In this document: positions 9,342 to 19,200 of the stretch, piece after piece
Layout of the letters: the number at the start of each line of letters is the position of its first letter
Position numbering within the stretch: the stretch's first letter is position 1
Source: G965250275 sp965250275
Lineage (GTDB): Bacteria; Pseudomonadota; Alphaproteobacteria; Rhodobacterales; Rhodobacteraceae
DNA length: 64,000 nt
Assembly: GCA_965250275.1 (NCBI GenBank)
Contig: OZ252297.1
Coordinates: forward strand, 744,001 to 808,000
Direction: 5' to 3'
Notes under the pieces: model-generated
Told to the model about the DNA's origin: nothing
Database searches by the model: none
What the model saw: only the letters and a program-made list of their open reading frames with translations
Position numbers and translations under genes: made by a program

Positions 9342-9375
9342 CATAGTGAGCTATGTATAATTACATAGCCTGCTA
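9342..9375 (+). promoter_or_regulatory. Palindromic operator cluster overlapping a -10 box
   Basis: Three overlapping inverted repeats precede the ABM gene: CATAG-N4-CTATG (9342-9355), the 8-bp arms of GCTATGTATAATTACATAGC (9350-9369), and TAGC-CT-GCTA (9366-9375). A perfect -10 hexamer TATAAT (9356-9361) sits in the centre of the second repeat; no clear -35 is visible. A repressor bound here would block the promoter. Half-sites resemble those of the palindrome at 6784-6796. Confidence 0.55.
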
Positions 9376-9397
9376 TAGAAATGCGGAGTGATCAAAG

Positions 9398-9766
9398 ATG
9401 GCACGTTTTGAAGAGTTGGATACAGACACCACGTTGGCAGATCAGATGCAGACCACGACGGGTCCCGTGGTGCTGATCAATGTCTTTTCGGTCGACAAGG
9501 GTGATGAGCAAGCGCTGTTGGAAGCCTGGGCCAAGGATGCCGCCTTCATGAAGCACCAACCTGGCTACATCTCCACCCAGCTCCATAAGGGCATCGGGGG
9601 AAGCTCAGTCTTTGTAAACACCGCAGTTTGGCAGGATGCAGAGAGCTTTCGCGATGCCTTTTCGCAGCCAGAGTTCCAGCGCCGGTTTGCCGACTATCCC
9701 GACAGCGCCATTGCCCGGCCGCACCTCTTTGAGAAGCTGGCCGTAGACGATCTCTGCGTATCCTGA
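9398..9766 (+). CDS. antibiotic biosynthesis monooxygenase (ABM) domain protein
   Basis: Small 122-residue cytoplasmic protein with one ABM ferredoxin-like fold: VVLINVFSVDKGDEQALLEAWAKDAAFMKHQPGYISTQLHK covers strand, helix and second strand (residues 24-64), and NTAVWQDAESFRDAFSQPEFQRRF the second half. Members oxidise quinols or degrade haem, others have no known activity; no haem-binding Asn-Trp pair typical of IsdG can be claimed. A GGAG sits 12 bp upstream of the ATG. It follows a palindrome-rich promoter and is followed 20 bp later by a small membrane protein, probably in one transcript. Confidence 0.82.
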   Translation: MARFEELDTDTTLADQMQTTTGPVVLINVFSVDKGDEQALLEAWAKDAAFMKHQPGYISTQLHKGIGGSSVFVNTAVWQDAESFRDAFSQPEFQRRFADYPDSAIARPHLFEKLAVDDLCVS

Positions 9767-9786
9767 ACACCGATCGGAGCATTCAA

Positions 9787-10233
9787 ATGCTTAGAATCAT
9801 CCATCCGTTGGCCGGCGTTGTCGCGTTTCTGACAATCCTTAGTTTTTGGTCCGCGACCGCGTATAGCGAGGTCTTCGGCACATATGCTGCCGTTGCAGCC
9901 GTCAAACGCACAATCGTGATGGGCTTGTTCCTCCTGGTACCAGCCATGGTTATCGTTGGCGCTAGCGGAATGGCCATGGGGCGTCGGCGCAAAGACGCCC
10001 CGGCCAAAGCAAAGATGAAGCGTATGCCGATCATTGCCGCGATTGGCTTGTTGGTCCTTGTTCCCTGCGCAATTTTTCTGAACATCCGGGCGCAGGCAGG
10101 TGCCTTTGATACGGTGTTTTACGCCGTTCAGAGTATCGAGTTGATCGGCGGGGCAACGAACATCGTCTTGATGGGGCTGAGCATCCGCGACGGTCGGAAA
10201 ATGGGCGCGCGCAGACGTGCGATGCGCGTCTGA
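9787..10233 (+). CDS. small four-helix membrane protein, function unknown
   Basis: 148-residue integral membrane protein. Hydrophobic segments lie at about residues 5-30, 40-62, 80-100 and 110-132, with basic loops (GRRRKDAPAKAKMKR after helix 2, and a C-terminal GRKMGARRRAMRV) that place loops and tail on the cytoplasmic side by the positive-inside rule. GGAGC is spaced 6 bp from the ATG. It lies 20 bp behind the ABM-domain gene and is likely coexpressed with it. I do not recognise a defined family with a known role. Confidence 0.75.
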   Translation: MLRIIHPLAGVVAFLTILSFWSATAYSEVFGTYAAVAAVKRTIVMGLFLLVPAMVIVGASGMAMGRRRKDAPAKAKMKRMPIIAAIGLLVLVPCAIFLNIRAQAGAFDTVFYAVQSIELIGGATNIVLMGLSIRDGRKMGARRRAMRV

Positions 10234-10432
10234 TTGCGGATGAGGATCCCGGCTCCGCGCCGCGTTTGTGGGCCAAACAAATGGGTGAAAAAAGCGTCAT
10301 GCTTGAGCTGTTGATCAAGGGGAACCGCTGATCGACTATGGGAAAACGGACAGACGAGGGCGCTCGTGCCAAATCGAATTGACTAGCTTCGCACAGTCCC
10401 TTGCGGTTCTGGAGGTGCTGTCTAACCGCTGG

Positions 10433-11554
10433 CTACCACTCCGCCAGAAGGCGCGACATTCGCTCGAGCCCAAGGTCGAGATTGGCCGCCTTGCCGCCGC
10501 CAACCCCAATCCGGATATGGGTTGGCTGACCATATGCACTGCCTGGCAGAAGGAAGGTTCGATAGGGGGCCGCCAAGAGTCGCTTGGCGAATGCGTCTCC
10601 ATCGATGCCATCTGGTAGTCGTGCCAACCCAATCAGACCTGCATCCGGTCGGCGCCAGGTTAAACCGGATTCTGCCTCGATGAAGCGATCCAGCCGATCC
10701 AGCGTGGCAAGCCCCGCGCGCCGCGCAGCCTCCATCGCTTTTGTTAGGCGCTCTGGTCGCAGTGCGATCTCTGCGATGGCCTCGCCCATAACGTTCATGA
10801 TTTCGCTGCTGTTTTCCCGCAGGATAACGGCATCCATCAGCAGGTCCTGATCGCGGCAGATCAGCCATCCGGTGCGCAGGCCTTGCAGGCCGAGTGCCTT
10901 GGAGACGCTGCCTGTGGTGATCCCGCGTTCGTACATCCCGGCAATCGATGGCGCGCGTTCCCCGGTCCATTCCAAACCGGCATAGACTTCGTCCACGATC
11001 AGCCATGCCCCGACACGTGAGGCGATCTGTACGATGCGCTGCAGTTCCTCAGGGCTGAGAAGCCGCCCTGTCGGATTGTTCGGGTTGGTTAAGAAAATGA
11101 GACGGGTCCGGTCTGTGACCGCGTTTTCCAGCTGGTCCAGCGGAAAGGCCCATCCATTTGTTTCGTCCCGTTGAACCAGCCTGACCTTTGCTTGCCTGGA
11201 CTTGGCCAGCACCTCGATCTGCGGCCATCCCGGCGTTTCCGTCACGACCTGGTCGCCGTCCTCCATGAGTTGCATAAAGCACAGATAGTTGGCTTCGGCG
11301 GCACCAGCCGTGATCAGAACGTCGTCGGCGGAGCACGTTTCGCTCAGGCCAGCTTGGTTGATGACATGCTGTCGCAAAGCCGGCAGACCCCGAAAAGACT
11401 TCAGGTTCCAGTCCAGCGAGAGGCCAGGGTCGAGATCGTCGAGGAAATCCCCCAGCTTTGGCGATTCAGACAACGAGAACCCAACAAACGCTTCGGGCGC
11501 GGCGTCGGTCGTGTCCAGAAGGTACTGGAACAAAGTGTGTATCTTGACTTTCAA
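10433..11554 (-). CDS. PLP-dependent aminotransferase, class I/II
   Basis: Fold-type I pyridoxal-phosphate enzyme of 373 residues. Key features are the cofactor-ring segment (GAAEANYLCFMQLME near residue 85), LTNPNNPTG near 155, DEVYAGLEW near 190 with the cofactor aspartate, and the Schiff-base lysine in SVSKALGLQGLRTGW near 220; RIGVG near the end supplies the substrate-binding arginine. The predicted start is TTG at 11554 without an obvious Shine-Dalgarno. It is divergent from the lactonase-like gene across only 41 bp, so the two share a promoter region. Substrate is unknown; related proteins serve amino-acid and capreomycidine-type chemistry. Confidence 0.88.
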   Translation of the reverse strand: MKVKIHTLFQYLLDTTDAAPEAFVGFSLSESPKLGDFLDDLDPGLSLDWNLKSFRGLPALRQHVINQAGLSETCSADDVLITAGAAEANYLCFMQLMEDGDQVVTETPGWPQIEVLAKSRQAKVRLVQRDETNGWAFPLDQLENAVTDRTRLIFLTNPNNPTGRLLSPEELQRIVQIASRVGAWLIVDEVYAGLEWTGERAPSIAGMYERGITTGSVSKALGLQGLRTGWLICRDQDLLMDAVILRENSSEIMNVMGEAIAEIALRPERLTKAMEAARRAGLATLDRLDRFIEAESGLTWRRPDAGLIGLARLPDGIDGDAFAKRLLAAPYRTFLLPGSAYGQPTHIRIGVGGGKAANLDLGLERMSRLLAEW

Positions 11555-11595
11555 GTCGGGCCCGAGATGGTTGCAACAGCGATGGTGGAGACTCT

Positions 11596-12354
11596 ATGGA
11601 CGCCGAAGGATTTTTGAAAGGCCGGCCCGTTTCGTTGTCCGTTCTGGACTATGGACTGTTCAAAGTGCACCAGAATGGACGCGTGATCGGCATCTGCGGG
11701 TTCCTGATCAGGACAAGCGACAACGAAACGGTCCTGGTCGACACCGGATTCCCTCAAAAGTACGCGACCGACGCCCATGCGGCCACACAGGAAGACCGTT
11801 TGTATGAGTTTGGAGAGGTGCTGGAATGCGCCCCGAAAAACACGGTCGCGGCTCAGCTGGCCATTTCCGGGGCGCGACCCGATGAAATCGATCTTCAGGT
11901 CCTGACCCACAGTCATATCGATCATATCGGCGGGCTCAGCGATTTCCCACACGCACCGATCCTGATGTCTGGCGCAGAACGCCGGCTTCCGAAACCGCTC
12001 TACTGGGGAGATGTTCAGCCTCTGGAGTGGCCGGCGCAGGACTATCTGCTTGTCGAAAGCGATGTCGACCTGGGACCGGGGTTTCGTGTTTTTCATGTGC
12101 CTGGACATGCACCGGGGCAACTGGCGATGATGCTGGAGTTGCCCGAAACCGGCACGGTGTTACTGACCAGTGATGCCATCTCGCGCCCCGCAGAAATCGA
12201 TGAGAAGTTTGCCGGGTCCTGGAACGAACCTCTGGCAATCCAAAGCGCGGACCGTCTGATGTCCATGGCGCGGGAGAAGGATGCCTTCGTCATCTACGGG
12301 CACTCACCAGAGCAGTGGTCGACGCTGAAAAAGGCGCCGCAGTGCTACTTCTAA
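11596..12354 (+). CDS. MBL-fold metallo-hydrolase, N-acyl homoserine lactonase-like
   Basis: 252-residue hydrolase with the metallo-beta-lactamase fold. Metal ligands are in LTHSHIDHIGG (HxHxDH, near residues 104-113), then HVPGHAPGQ near 168-176, the aspartate in LLTSDAISR near 195, and the terminal histidine in VIYGHSPEQW near 236. This arrangement matches the AiiA/AttM lactonase group, which opens the lactone ring of quorum signals, but the same layout occurs in general MBL hydrolases. GGTGGAG precedes the ATG. It is divergent from the aminotransferase and converges with the SDR gene after 9 bp. Quorum quenching is a hypothesis only. Confidence 0.82.
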   Translation: MDAEGFLKGRPVSLSVLDYGLFKVHQNGRVIGICGFLIRTSDNETVLVDTGFPQKYATDAHAATQEDRLYEFGEVLECAPKNTVAAQLAISGARPDEIDLQVLTHSHIDHIGGLSDFPHAPILMSGAERRLPKPLYWGDVQPLEWPAQDYLLVESDVDLGPGFRVFHVPGHAPGQLAMMLELPETGTVLLTSDAISRPAEIDEKFAGSWNEPLAIQSADRLMSMAREKDAFVIYGHSPEQWSTLKKAPQCYF

Positions 12355-12363
12355 GGAGGCGCC

Positions 12364-13098
12364 CTAGCGCACGTCTCGTCCCTGATTGAGGATGATGACA
12401 TTGCCGCTGGACACGTCACCGGCCGGGGAAACGAGAAACGCAACCCAGTCTGCAATCTGGGATGGGTCCATCGCGTGTCCATGCGGCATTGCCGAGATCG
12501 CTTTGTTCAGGACCTCCTCGGTCAAAACGTTGAACAAGGGCGTTGTCGTCATCGCCGGAGCAATGGAGTTTACGGCGATCTTGTCGCTGGCATAGCGCCG
12601 GGCGAGGTCCTTGGTCAGGGTGTCCATCGCAGCTTTGCTGGCGCGGTAATGCGGTGGATCAAAAACGTCGAAATTGTAGGCGCCGTTTGAGGAGATGTTG
12701 ACGATCTTACGCACACCGGGTCGACCCATCATCAGGGGGATTGCACTTTGACAGCAGTAAAATGCGGAATGGAAGTTCACCGCCATTTGGGTTTCGAGCT
12801 CGGATGCGGGGATCTCGGGGAAGTCCGACATCAGGCAGGTTCCAGCGTTGTTTACGAGCGCATCAACCCCACCATACGCCTCTTTGATTTCGGCAAAACA
12901 CGCGTCGACCTGCGCGGCATCGGTCAGATCAACGGTCATCGCGCCGAAGCCTTCGCCGACAGATGCAGCAGTGGCCTCCAACTGCGTGCCTGACACGTCG
13001 AGTCCGACGACTTTCAGCCCCTGCTGGCTCAGTCGCAGGGATATTGCCCTGCCCATGCCACCACCGGCTCCGGTGACCACCGCGATCTGATCTGCCAC
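12364..13098 (-). CDS. SDR family NAD(P)-dependent oxidoreductase
   Basis: Short-chain dehydrogenase of 244 residues. Cofactor motif VVTGAGGGMGRAI is at about residues 6-18, NNAG near 86, the catalytic Ser in VNISSNG near 136 and YRASK near 152-156. The longer ATG start at 13176 gives an unrelated leader; a GTG at 13098 with GGAGG 7 bp upstream places the cofactor strand at the normal position. C-terminal SGNVIILNQGRDVR is close to the family ending. Substrate unknown. It converges with the lactonase-like gene. Confidence 0.88.
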   Translation of the reverse strand: MADQIAVVTGAGGGMGRAISLRLSQQGLKVVGLDVSGTQLEATAASVGEGFGAMTVDLTDAAQVDACFAEIKEAYGGVDALVNNAGTCLMSDFPEIPASELETQMAVNFHSAFYCCQSAIPLMMGRPGVRKIVNISSNGAYNFDVFDPPHYRASKAAMDTLTKDLARRYASDKIAVNSIAPAMTTTPLFNVLTEEVLNKAISAMPHGHAMDPSQIADWVAFLVSPAGDVSSGNVIILNQGRDVR

Positions 13099-13297
13099 TT
13101 TGCCCTCCTGCCGGCTCTGCACAGCGAAAGAGCCTAAGCGTCTGCTCGTCTCGTGTACAGAAGTGCTTCGAGCCAACTGTTCAAACCAAAGCCTTTAGGG
13201 CTGGGTTCGGCACGTTGACAGAGTGCGGTCCGCAGGGGATCTTTTGCGGGTTCAACCGCCCCGTTGCGCTTTTGCGTTTTACTGTCTGATACGCGAC

Positions 13298-13744
13298 CTA
13301 GACGACCGACAAACAGGCGCATTTTGCCTGGTGATTGACGCCCTGGGTCGTGCTACCCTGAACCAATGAAGCGAGACCCCCCAAGCCCCGGCGACCCGTC
13401 ACAATCAGATCGGCGCCGGTGTTATCAGCGCAGGCAATGATCGCATCCACGGGATTGCCGCGGTCGCCGTAGGTTTGGGCAATTGTGCAATCGCTCTCTT
13501 TTGCGATGGCCTCCCCTCTGCTCAGGATTTTGTCCGTGGCTTCTTTGACCTCGGCGTCCGAAGGCATCGTCGTCGCCACATGGTAGCCCGCCACGGCTCC
13601 CATAGCGAATGCGACGGTTTGAGGTTGTGGTGTGTGAACCAGATGAATTTCGGACTCGTATTTGCGGGCCAGATCGCATGCCACGCGCAATGCAGTTTCG
13701 GATGTTTCCGAGCCATCCAAGCCGACAACAATTTTTTTGAACAT
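13298..13744 (-). CDS. universal stress protein (UspA family)
   Basis: 148-residue cytoplasmic protein with one Usp domain. The N-terminus MFKKIVVGLDGSETSETAL has the strand and Asp of the family, and the ATP-binding signature G-2x-G-9x-G-S/T is present as GRRGLGGLASLVQGSTTQGV near residues 115-134, so this is probably an ATP-binding type. The start at 13744 is chosen because AAAGGAGG lies just upstream; the ATG at 13786 lacks one. An FNR-type site is centred about 63 bp upstream, suggesting induction at low oxygen. Confidence 0.9.
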   Translation of the reverse strand: MFKKIVVGLDGSETSETALRVACDLARKYESEIHLVHTPQPQTVAFAMGAVAGYHVATTMPSDAEVKEATDKILSRGEAIAKESDCTIAQTYGDRGNPVDAIIACADNTGADLIVTGRRGLGGLASLVQGSTTQGVNHQAKCACLSVV

Positions 13745-13772
13745 GGTCGGTCCTCCTTTGCGTGATGACAAA

Positions 13773-13814
13773 TTGATAGTCTGCAAAGAGATCGTGGGCC
13801 TTGACTCAGATCAG
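13773..13814 (-). promoter_or_regulatory. Candidate FNR/FnrL site and -10 box upstream of usp
   Basis: TTGACTCAGATCAG at 13801-13814 matches the FNR consensus TTGAT-N4-ATCAA at 8 of 10 defined positions. A -10-like TATCAA (minus strand, 13778-13773) lies where a class II activator centred at -41.5 would place it. The site points to the universal stress gene starting at 13744. Two mismatches make this a prediction only. Confidence 0.45.
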
Positions 13815-13892
13815 CATAATATCCGTACTGCCCGCGCCTCGTGGCACTCTCGAGCGCTTTCGGACAGAGTGCCTGCCCTTTGGAGCAGCGGA

Positions 13893-16145
13893 CTAGATGC
13901 TTCGCTGATCCTCGTCGGTGACGGGCTGCGCATCGGTCGGGCATAGCTCGGCGATCTGGCGCCGCAACTCGGACTTTCGGAGTGGTTTTGTAAGATAGGC
14001 ATCCAAACCGGCCGCGAGGATGTCTTCGGCGTCACCCTGCATTGCGTGCGCTGTGACGGCGATGATGGGAATGTGGCCGCCCTCTTTGGCTTCGTGCTTG
14101 CGGATTTCGCGTGTCGCTTCTTTCCCGTCCATTTTGGGCATGGAGATGTCCATGAATATGGCATCCGGTCGACAGGACCGGAACGCTTCCAGCGCCTCCA
14201 GGCCATTGCAAACAAACTCAGCTTCGATGGGGAGGTCCTTGACCATTTTTTGAAAGACCATCTGGTTGGTCAGGTTGTCTTCGGCCACAAGGATGCGCAT
14301 CGGTCGGGCTTCTGGTTGCACAAGGTCTTTGGTTTCGCTGTCCGGCGCCGCGCTGCCAGATTGCGGATTGTGATGTTGCGGCGAAGGTTGATCGTACTCT
14401 GCTTTGTTCAAACCTGTGTCTGGCTCTGCGAGTTCTGAAAGCCGCGCTATCAAGTCATCACGGGCAAGCGGTTTTTGCAGCACGGCCTGAATGTTTTGGC
14501 TACCCGCGCTGGACATCGTCTCACTGACATTTGAACTCAGGATGAAGATGGGGATGTCGGTCATACCGACGTCACGAACCTTCTGCGCAAATCCCAATCC
14601 GCCGGTTCCCGGCAGGTCCTGATCGCTCACAATCAAATCGATTTCATCTGTAATGAGCTCCAGCGCAGCTTCCGCGGTCGGGTAGACAACGACCTGCAAC
14701 CCCATGGCGAGCATTTGTTTCTCCAGCACACCTCGAGTCACAGCGGTCCCGTCAACAATGAGGGCGGTTCTCAGTGTTTCAGGCAAAGCGCGAGGCCGTT
14801 CCTCCGGTTCATCGTCATGCGGCATGGTGATCTGAAACCCAAAGACAGACCCATCGCCCTCGGTGGAGTCCACCCAAACATCCCCACCCATCATCTGAAT
14901 CAGTCGGTATGAAATGGCCAAACCCAGGCCTGTGCCTTCGAACTGTCGATTGTGCTCATCTTCAACCTGATTGAACTCTCCGAAGATGTGTTTGACCTTG
15001 TTTTCGGGGATCCCGATGCCTGTGTCCTCGATGGTGATGTGCAGTTCAGTTCTGTCCGCCGACGCCGGTACACCTGTGATGCGGACCAGCACATGTCCCT
15101 CGACGGTGAACTTAACGGCATTGCCAATGAGATTCGTCAGAACCTGGCGGATCCGGCCCGGGTCTCCGACAAATCGCGTGGGCAGGAAAAGATCATAGTC
15201 GACCATTAGGGTGAGCCCCTTGTCCCGAGCGCCTGGCAGCAACAGCGTCACGACCTCATGGACACAGTGCTCCAGATCAAAGGGCTCCGGGTGCAGACTG
15301 AGTTTTTCGGCCTCGATCTTGGAGTAATCGAGTACATCGTTGATAATCACCAGCAACGCTTCGCCCGAGTTCTTGATCGTGTCGGCGTATAGCCTTTGCT
15401 CTTCGGTCAGGTTTGTGTCGGACAGCAGGTCCGCCATCCCGACAACCCCATTCATGGGCGTGCGTATTTCGTGGCTCATGTTCGCCAGAAATGCGGATTT
15501 GGCGCGATTGGCGGCTTCGGCGCGAAACCGCGCTGTTTTCAACTCTGCCTCATAGCGCACGGTGGGCGTGATGTTCAGGGCAAGGCTCACCACATCCCCG
15601 TCATGTCCGCGCTGATCAATCAACTTGATGAATTGATCGTTCCACAACCGGATCACGACGGGCTCGGGCGCGGCACAGAGCCAGCGTTCGCTCATCTTGG
15701 CGCGCCATAGGTCGGGTGAGAGCGCTTCGGTGTTCACGATCCCCTCGTCGGTCAGGATCTGGAGGATGCGCATGTAAGAGACCCCTGGCGCCATCTCCTC
15801 AAGGCCATCGAAGACGCCCAGGTAAGCGGCATTTGCGCCGATCATGCGGTGGTCAGCATCGAAGAAAGCAAACCCGTCCTGAATGGTCTGGATCGAATGC
15901 CAGAGCCGACGTTCGGCCACTTCAACTTTTTCGTGCGCGAGATGAAGATCGGACTTCACCCGCTCGTTTTCGTCGCGCACAGTCGCAACCTCGGCTTGGG
16001 TCTCGCCGATCTGTTTGGTCAGCGCCAAGGCATGGCGGCCAAGCTTCTGATTGGCGGCAGAAAGCTCTGCCCGCTTGAGTTCCAGCAGGCGTTCTGCGGC
16101 AAGCCGGGCGCGACGTTCTTCGGCGAGTTTGTTGGCGAGTGACAT
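13893..16145 (-). CDS. Hybrid sensor histidine kinase, soluble, with two receiver domains
   Basis: 750-residue hybrid kinase. After a coiled-coil start (KLAEERRARLAAERLLELKR and following, residues 4-80) comes a PAS domain (SIQTIQDGFAFFDADHRMIG, about 85-190), HisKA with the phospho-accepting histidine in NMSHEIRTPMNG (H225), HATPase with the N box, GIGIPENKVKHIF and GTGLGLAIS (about 330-450), a first receiver with SDQDLPG (Asp508), and a second, complete receiver (LVAEDNLTNQMVF, MDISMPKMDG with Asp666, VTAHA, KPL). No transmembrane segment or HPt domain is visible, so the signal is probably cytosolic and a separate phosphotransfer partner is needed. It is divergent from the alpha-2-macroglobulin gene. 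Confidence 0.93.
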   Translation of the reverse strand: MSLANKLAEERRARLAAERLLELKRAELSAANQKLGRHALALTKQIGETQAEVATVRDENERVKSDLHLAHEKVEVAERRLWHSIQTIQDGFAFFDADHRMIGANAAYLGVFDGLEEMAPGVSYMRILQILTDEGIVNTEALSPDLWRAKMSERWLCAAPEPVVIRLWNDQFIKLIDQRGHDGDVVSLALNITPTVRYEAELKTARFRAEAANRAKSAFLANMSHEIRTPMNGVVGMADLLSDTNLTEEQRLYADTIKNSGEALLVIINDVLDYSKIEAEKLSLHPEPFDLEHCVHEVVTLLLPGARDKGLTLMVDYDLFLPTRFVGDPGRIRQVLTNLIGNAVKFTVEGHVLVRITGVPASADRTELHITIEDTGIGIPENKVKHIFGEFNQVEDEHNRQFEGTGLGLAISYRLIQMMGGDVWVDSTEGDGSVFGFQITMPHDDEPEERPRALPETLRTALIVDGTAVTRGVLEKQMLAMGLQVVVYPTAEAALELITDEIDLIVSDQDLPGTGGLGFAQKVRDVGMTDIPIFILSSNVSETMSSAGSQNIQAVLQKPLARDDLIARLSELAEPDTGLNKAEYDQPSPQHHNPQSGSAAPDSETKDLVQPEARPMRILVAEDNLTNQMVFQKMVKDLPIEAEFVCNGLEALEAFRSCRPDAIFMDISMPKMDGKEATREIRKHEAKEGGHIPIIAVTAHAMQGDAEDILAAGLDAYLTKPLRKSELRRQIAELCPTDAQPVTDEDQRSI

Positions 16146-16297
16146 CCCTGCGATCTCGGGCCCGGCTCTGTGACACTGGTACGGGGCAGCATCCGTGATG
16201 CCGGTGAAGAAGTGTTTAAGCGCGACCCGGCAGAGGAATCGTTGCCAACCCGCAGGCCTCCATGCGACTCTGATCGAAGAAACGAGGGAGGCCGAAG

Positions 16298-19200
16298 ATG
16301 AAGAAACCGTGGCTTTTGGCGCTGATCCTGTTCCTTGCAACCGGACCTTTGGCCGCGCAGGAGGCCGTCCCGGAGTTTCGATATATCGTCACAAATGACG
16401 TCGATTTCTATGGCGATGATCTGGATGCGCTCTTCGATACGGATCTGGCGTCCTGTGCCCGCGCCTGTACTGCAAGAGAGGCGTGCGGCGCATTCACGTT
16501 CAACGGACGGTCAAACGCCTGTTTTCCCAAGAGCGATGTCAGCGAGCGTCAACCCTATGAGGGCGCGGTATCGGCGCGAAAAATATGGGCTGACCGCGGT
16601 CTGCAGGAAAGTGCTGATCAGGCATGGTCGGGTCTTGGACTGCCCCGCGAAGATCTTGACCGGGCGCGCGAACAAGCACGCGATCTGGGTTTTCGGCACC
16701 GTGCCGGTGGACAAGACCTTGATGTCGTTCTGAATGCGGCGCGTGCGCGGGCGGACGCTGGGGATTGGTTAAACGCGATGCGATGGACCGGCGCAGCTGT
16801 CGTTCTGACGGATCGGAGTGATCTTTGGACAGAATACACGCGTTTGCTCATGCAAACCAAAGACAAGTCTGTACGCAATGGCCCGTCACGCGCGGTGTCG
16901 GCAGCATTGAATGGTTACCTTCGGGCACCGTCACCAGGGGCGCAGGCGTCGGCTCTTCTGGTGTTGGCGCAGGCTTTGGAATGGGCCGGGCGCGGACGTG
17001 ATACGATTCCGGTTTTGCGCCGCGCCGAGACGTTACAGCCTCGCGAGGATGTTTTGTCCGCGCTGGACGGCGCAATCGCAAAATTCGGTTTCCGTGTCAC
17101 CGACAGTCAGGTCGAAAGCGATGCAGCGGCCCCGCGGATTTGCGCCGAGTTCTCCGAACCACTGGTGGGCGCGGGCGTGGATTACGCCTCATACGTGAAA
17201 CTGCCGGATCCCACGCTCGTGGTTCAGGCCAAGGACCGCCAGCTTTGCGTCGATGGGGTCAGTCATGGCACCCGGTATCAGATCACCCTGCGTCAGGGAT
17301 TGCCGGCTGCAAGTGGGGAAACGCTTTACAAAGACGTCGCACTGGCCCTGTACGTGAGGGATCGGACGCCGTCCGTTCGTTTTCCGGGACGGTCTTATGT
17401 CCTGCCGCGCACCGGTGACGCCGCCATTCCGGTTGAAACCGTCAACCTGACCACACTTGACCTGACCTTGAGGCGGGTCAGTGACCGAAACCTCCTGCGC
17501 TCTTTTCAGGACGGCTATTTCGGACGGCCGCTGTCGACCTATCAGGATCAGGTCTTTGCGAGCGAGATTGCGCAGGAGGTTTGGACGGGCCATGCCGAAG
17601 TCGGAAGTGCGCTCAATCGGGATGTGACCACCCGCCTGCCAATCGCCGAAGTCATCGCTGCGCAGCCAACCGGGATCTACGCGCTGACTGCGCGGGTTCC
17701 GGGTGCGGATCCCTACGACGACGCCGGCGCAACGCAATGGTTCATCCTGTCCGACTTGGGCCTGAGCACTGCACAAGGCACAGATGGCTTGTCGGTATGG
17801 GTGCGCGGGCTGGGAGACACGCGGCCCAAATCTGGCGTGCAGGTTTCACTGATCTCGCAGGCGAATGCGGTTCTGGGGACAACCACCACAGATGCCCAAG
17901 GCTTCGCACATTTTGAACCGGGTCTCACCCGTGGCACGGGTGGGGCGGCGCCCGCGCTTGTGTTTGCTGAAGATGACCTCGACGACGCAGGTTTTCTTTC
18001 CCTGACAGCGCCGGCTTTTGATCTTTCGGATCGTGGGGTCGAAGGGCGCGCGCCCGCTGGTCCGGTGGATGTGTTTCTGACAACGGACCGCGGTGCCTAT
18101 CGCGCGGGAGAAATGATCCACGCAACGGCGCTGGCCCGGACCGGAGCGGCGCTGGCCGTGAACGGGCTGCCCCTCACTGCGATCCTGATCCGGCCTGATG
18201 GTGTGGAGTATGCGCGGGAGGTCTCGGATGGAGGTCAGGCCGGAGGTCATGTGTTTGCGATGCGCATCGCGGACACCGCGCCGCGCGGAACATGGCAGCT
18301 TGAGATCAAGGCGGACCCAAAGGCACCGGCGCTGGCGCGCCAAAGCCTGCTTGTCGAAGACCTTCTCCCCGAAAGGATCGATTTCGATCTGAGCTTGCCG
18401 AACGCTCCGATCCGGGTCGGGGACACGCCACAGCTGGAGGTCTCAGCACGATACCTCTTTGGCGCGCCCGGTGCTGATCTGAGCATCGAAGGGGAGGTGC
18501 GCCTGAGCACGACAGACACAGTGGCCGGACTGCCCGGATATCGGTTCGGGCGCCATGACGAACGTCCCGACCCGCGCAGCACCTATTTCGGCGATCAACG
18601 CACGGATGCGGACGGTTCAGCGATTGTGCTACTGGAATTGCCAGAGCTCGAGAGCGCGGGCCAACCCATGCAACTCGATGTGACCGTCCGGCTGGCCGAT
18701 GGCTCTGCGCGTCCGGTCGAGCGGGACATCTCTGCCCCCGTTCAACCCTCAGGGGCCGTCATTGGGATCAAGCCGCTGTTCGCGGACACCCTGCCAGAGA
18801 ACGCAGAGGCGCTCTTTGAGATCGTTGGTCTCGACCCAAACCTGCAAGCGACCGAGATGCAGGTGCGTTGGACGCTGAACCGCATCGAAACGCGCTACCA
18901 GTGGTACCAGCTCTATGGAGACTGGAACTGGGAGCCGACAACCCGCAGGACGCGGATTGCCACTGGCGACGCGACGTTGGACGCGCCGCTGCAATTGTCT
19001 CAACCCGTGGAATGGGGCGACTATGAACTGGTCGTCGAACGTCTCGACGGGCAGTACACGGCAACATCTGTTGGATTCTCAGCTGGCTGGTTTGCAGCAG
19101 CTGATGCCGCGGCCACGCCCGACCGCTTGGAGCTCTCACTCGACCGCGCGCTTTATGCTCCCGGCGATGAAGCGCGCCTGCGGATCGTGTCGCAAAGCGC

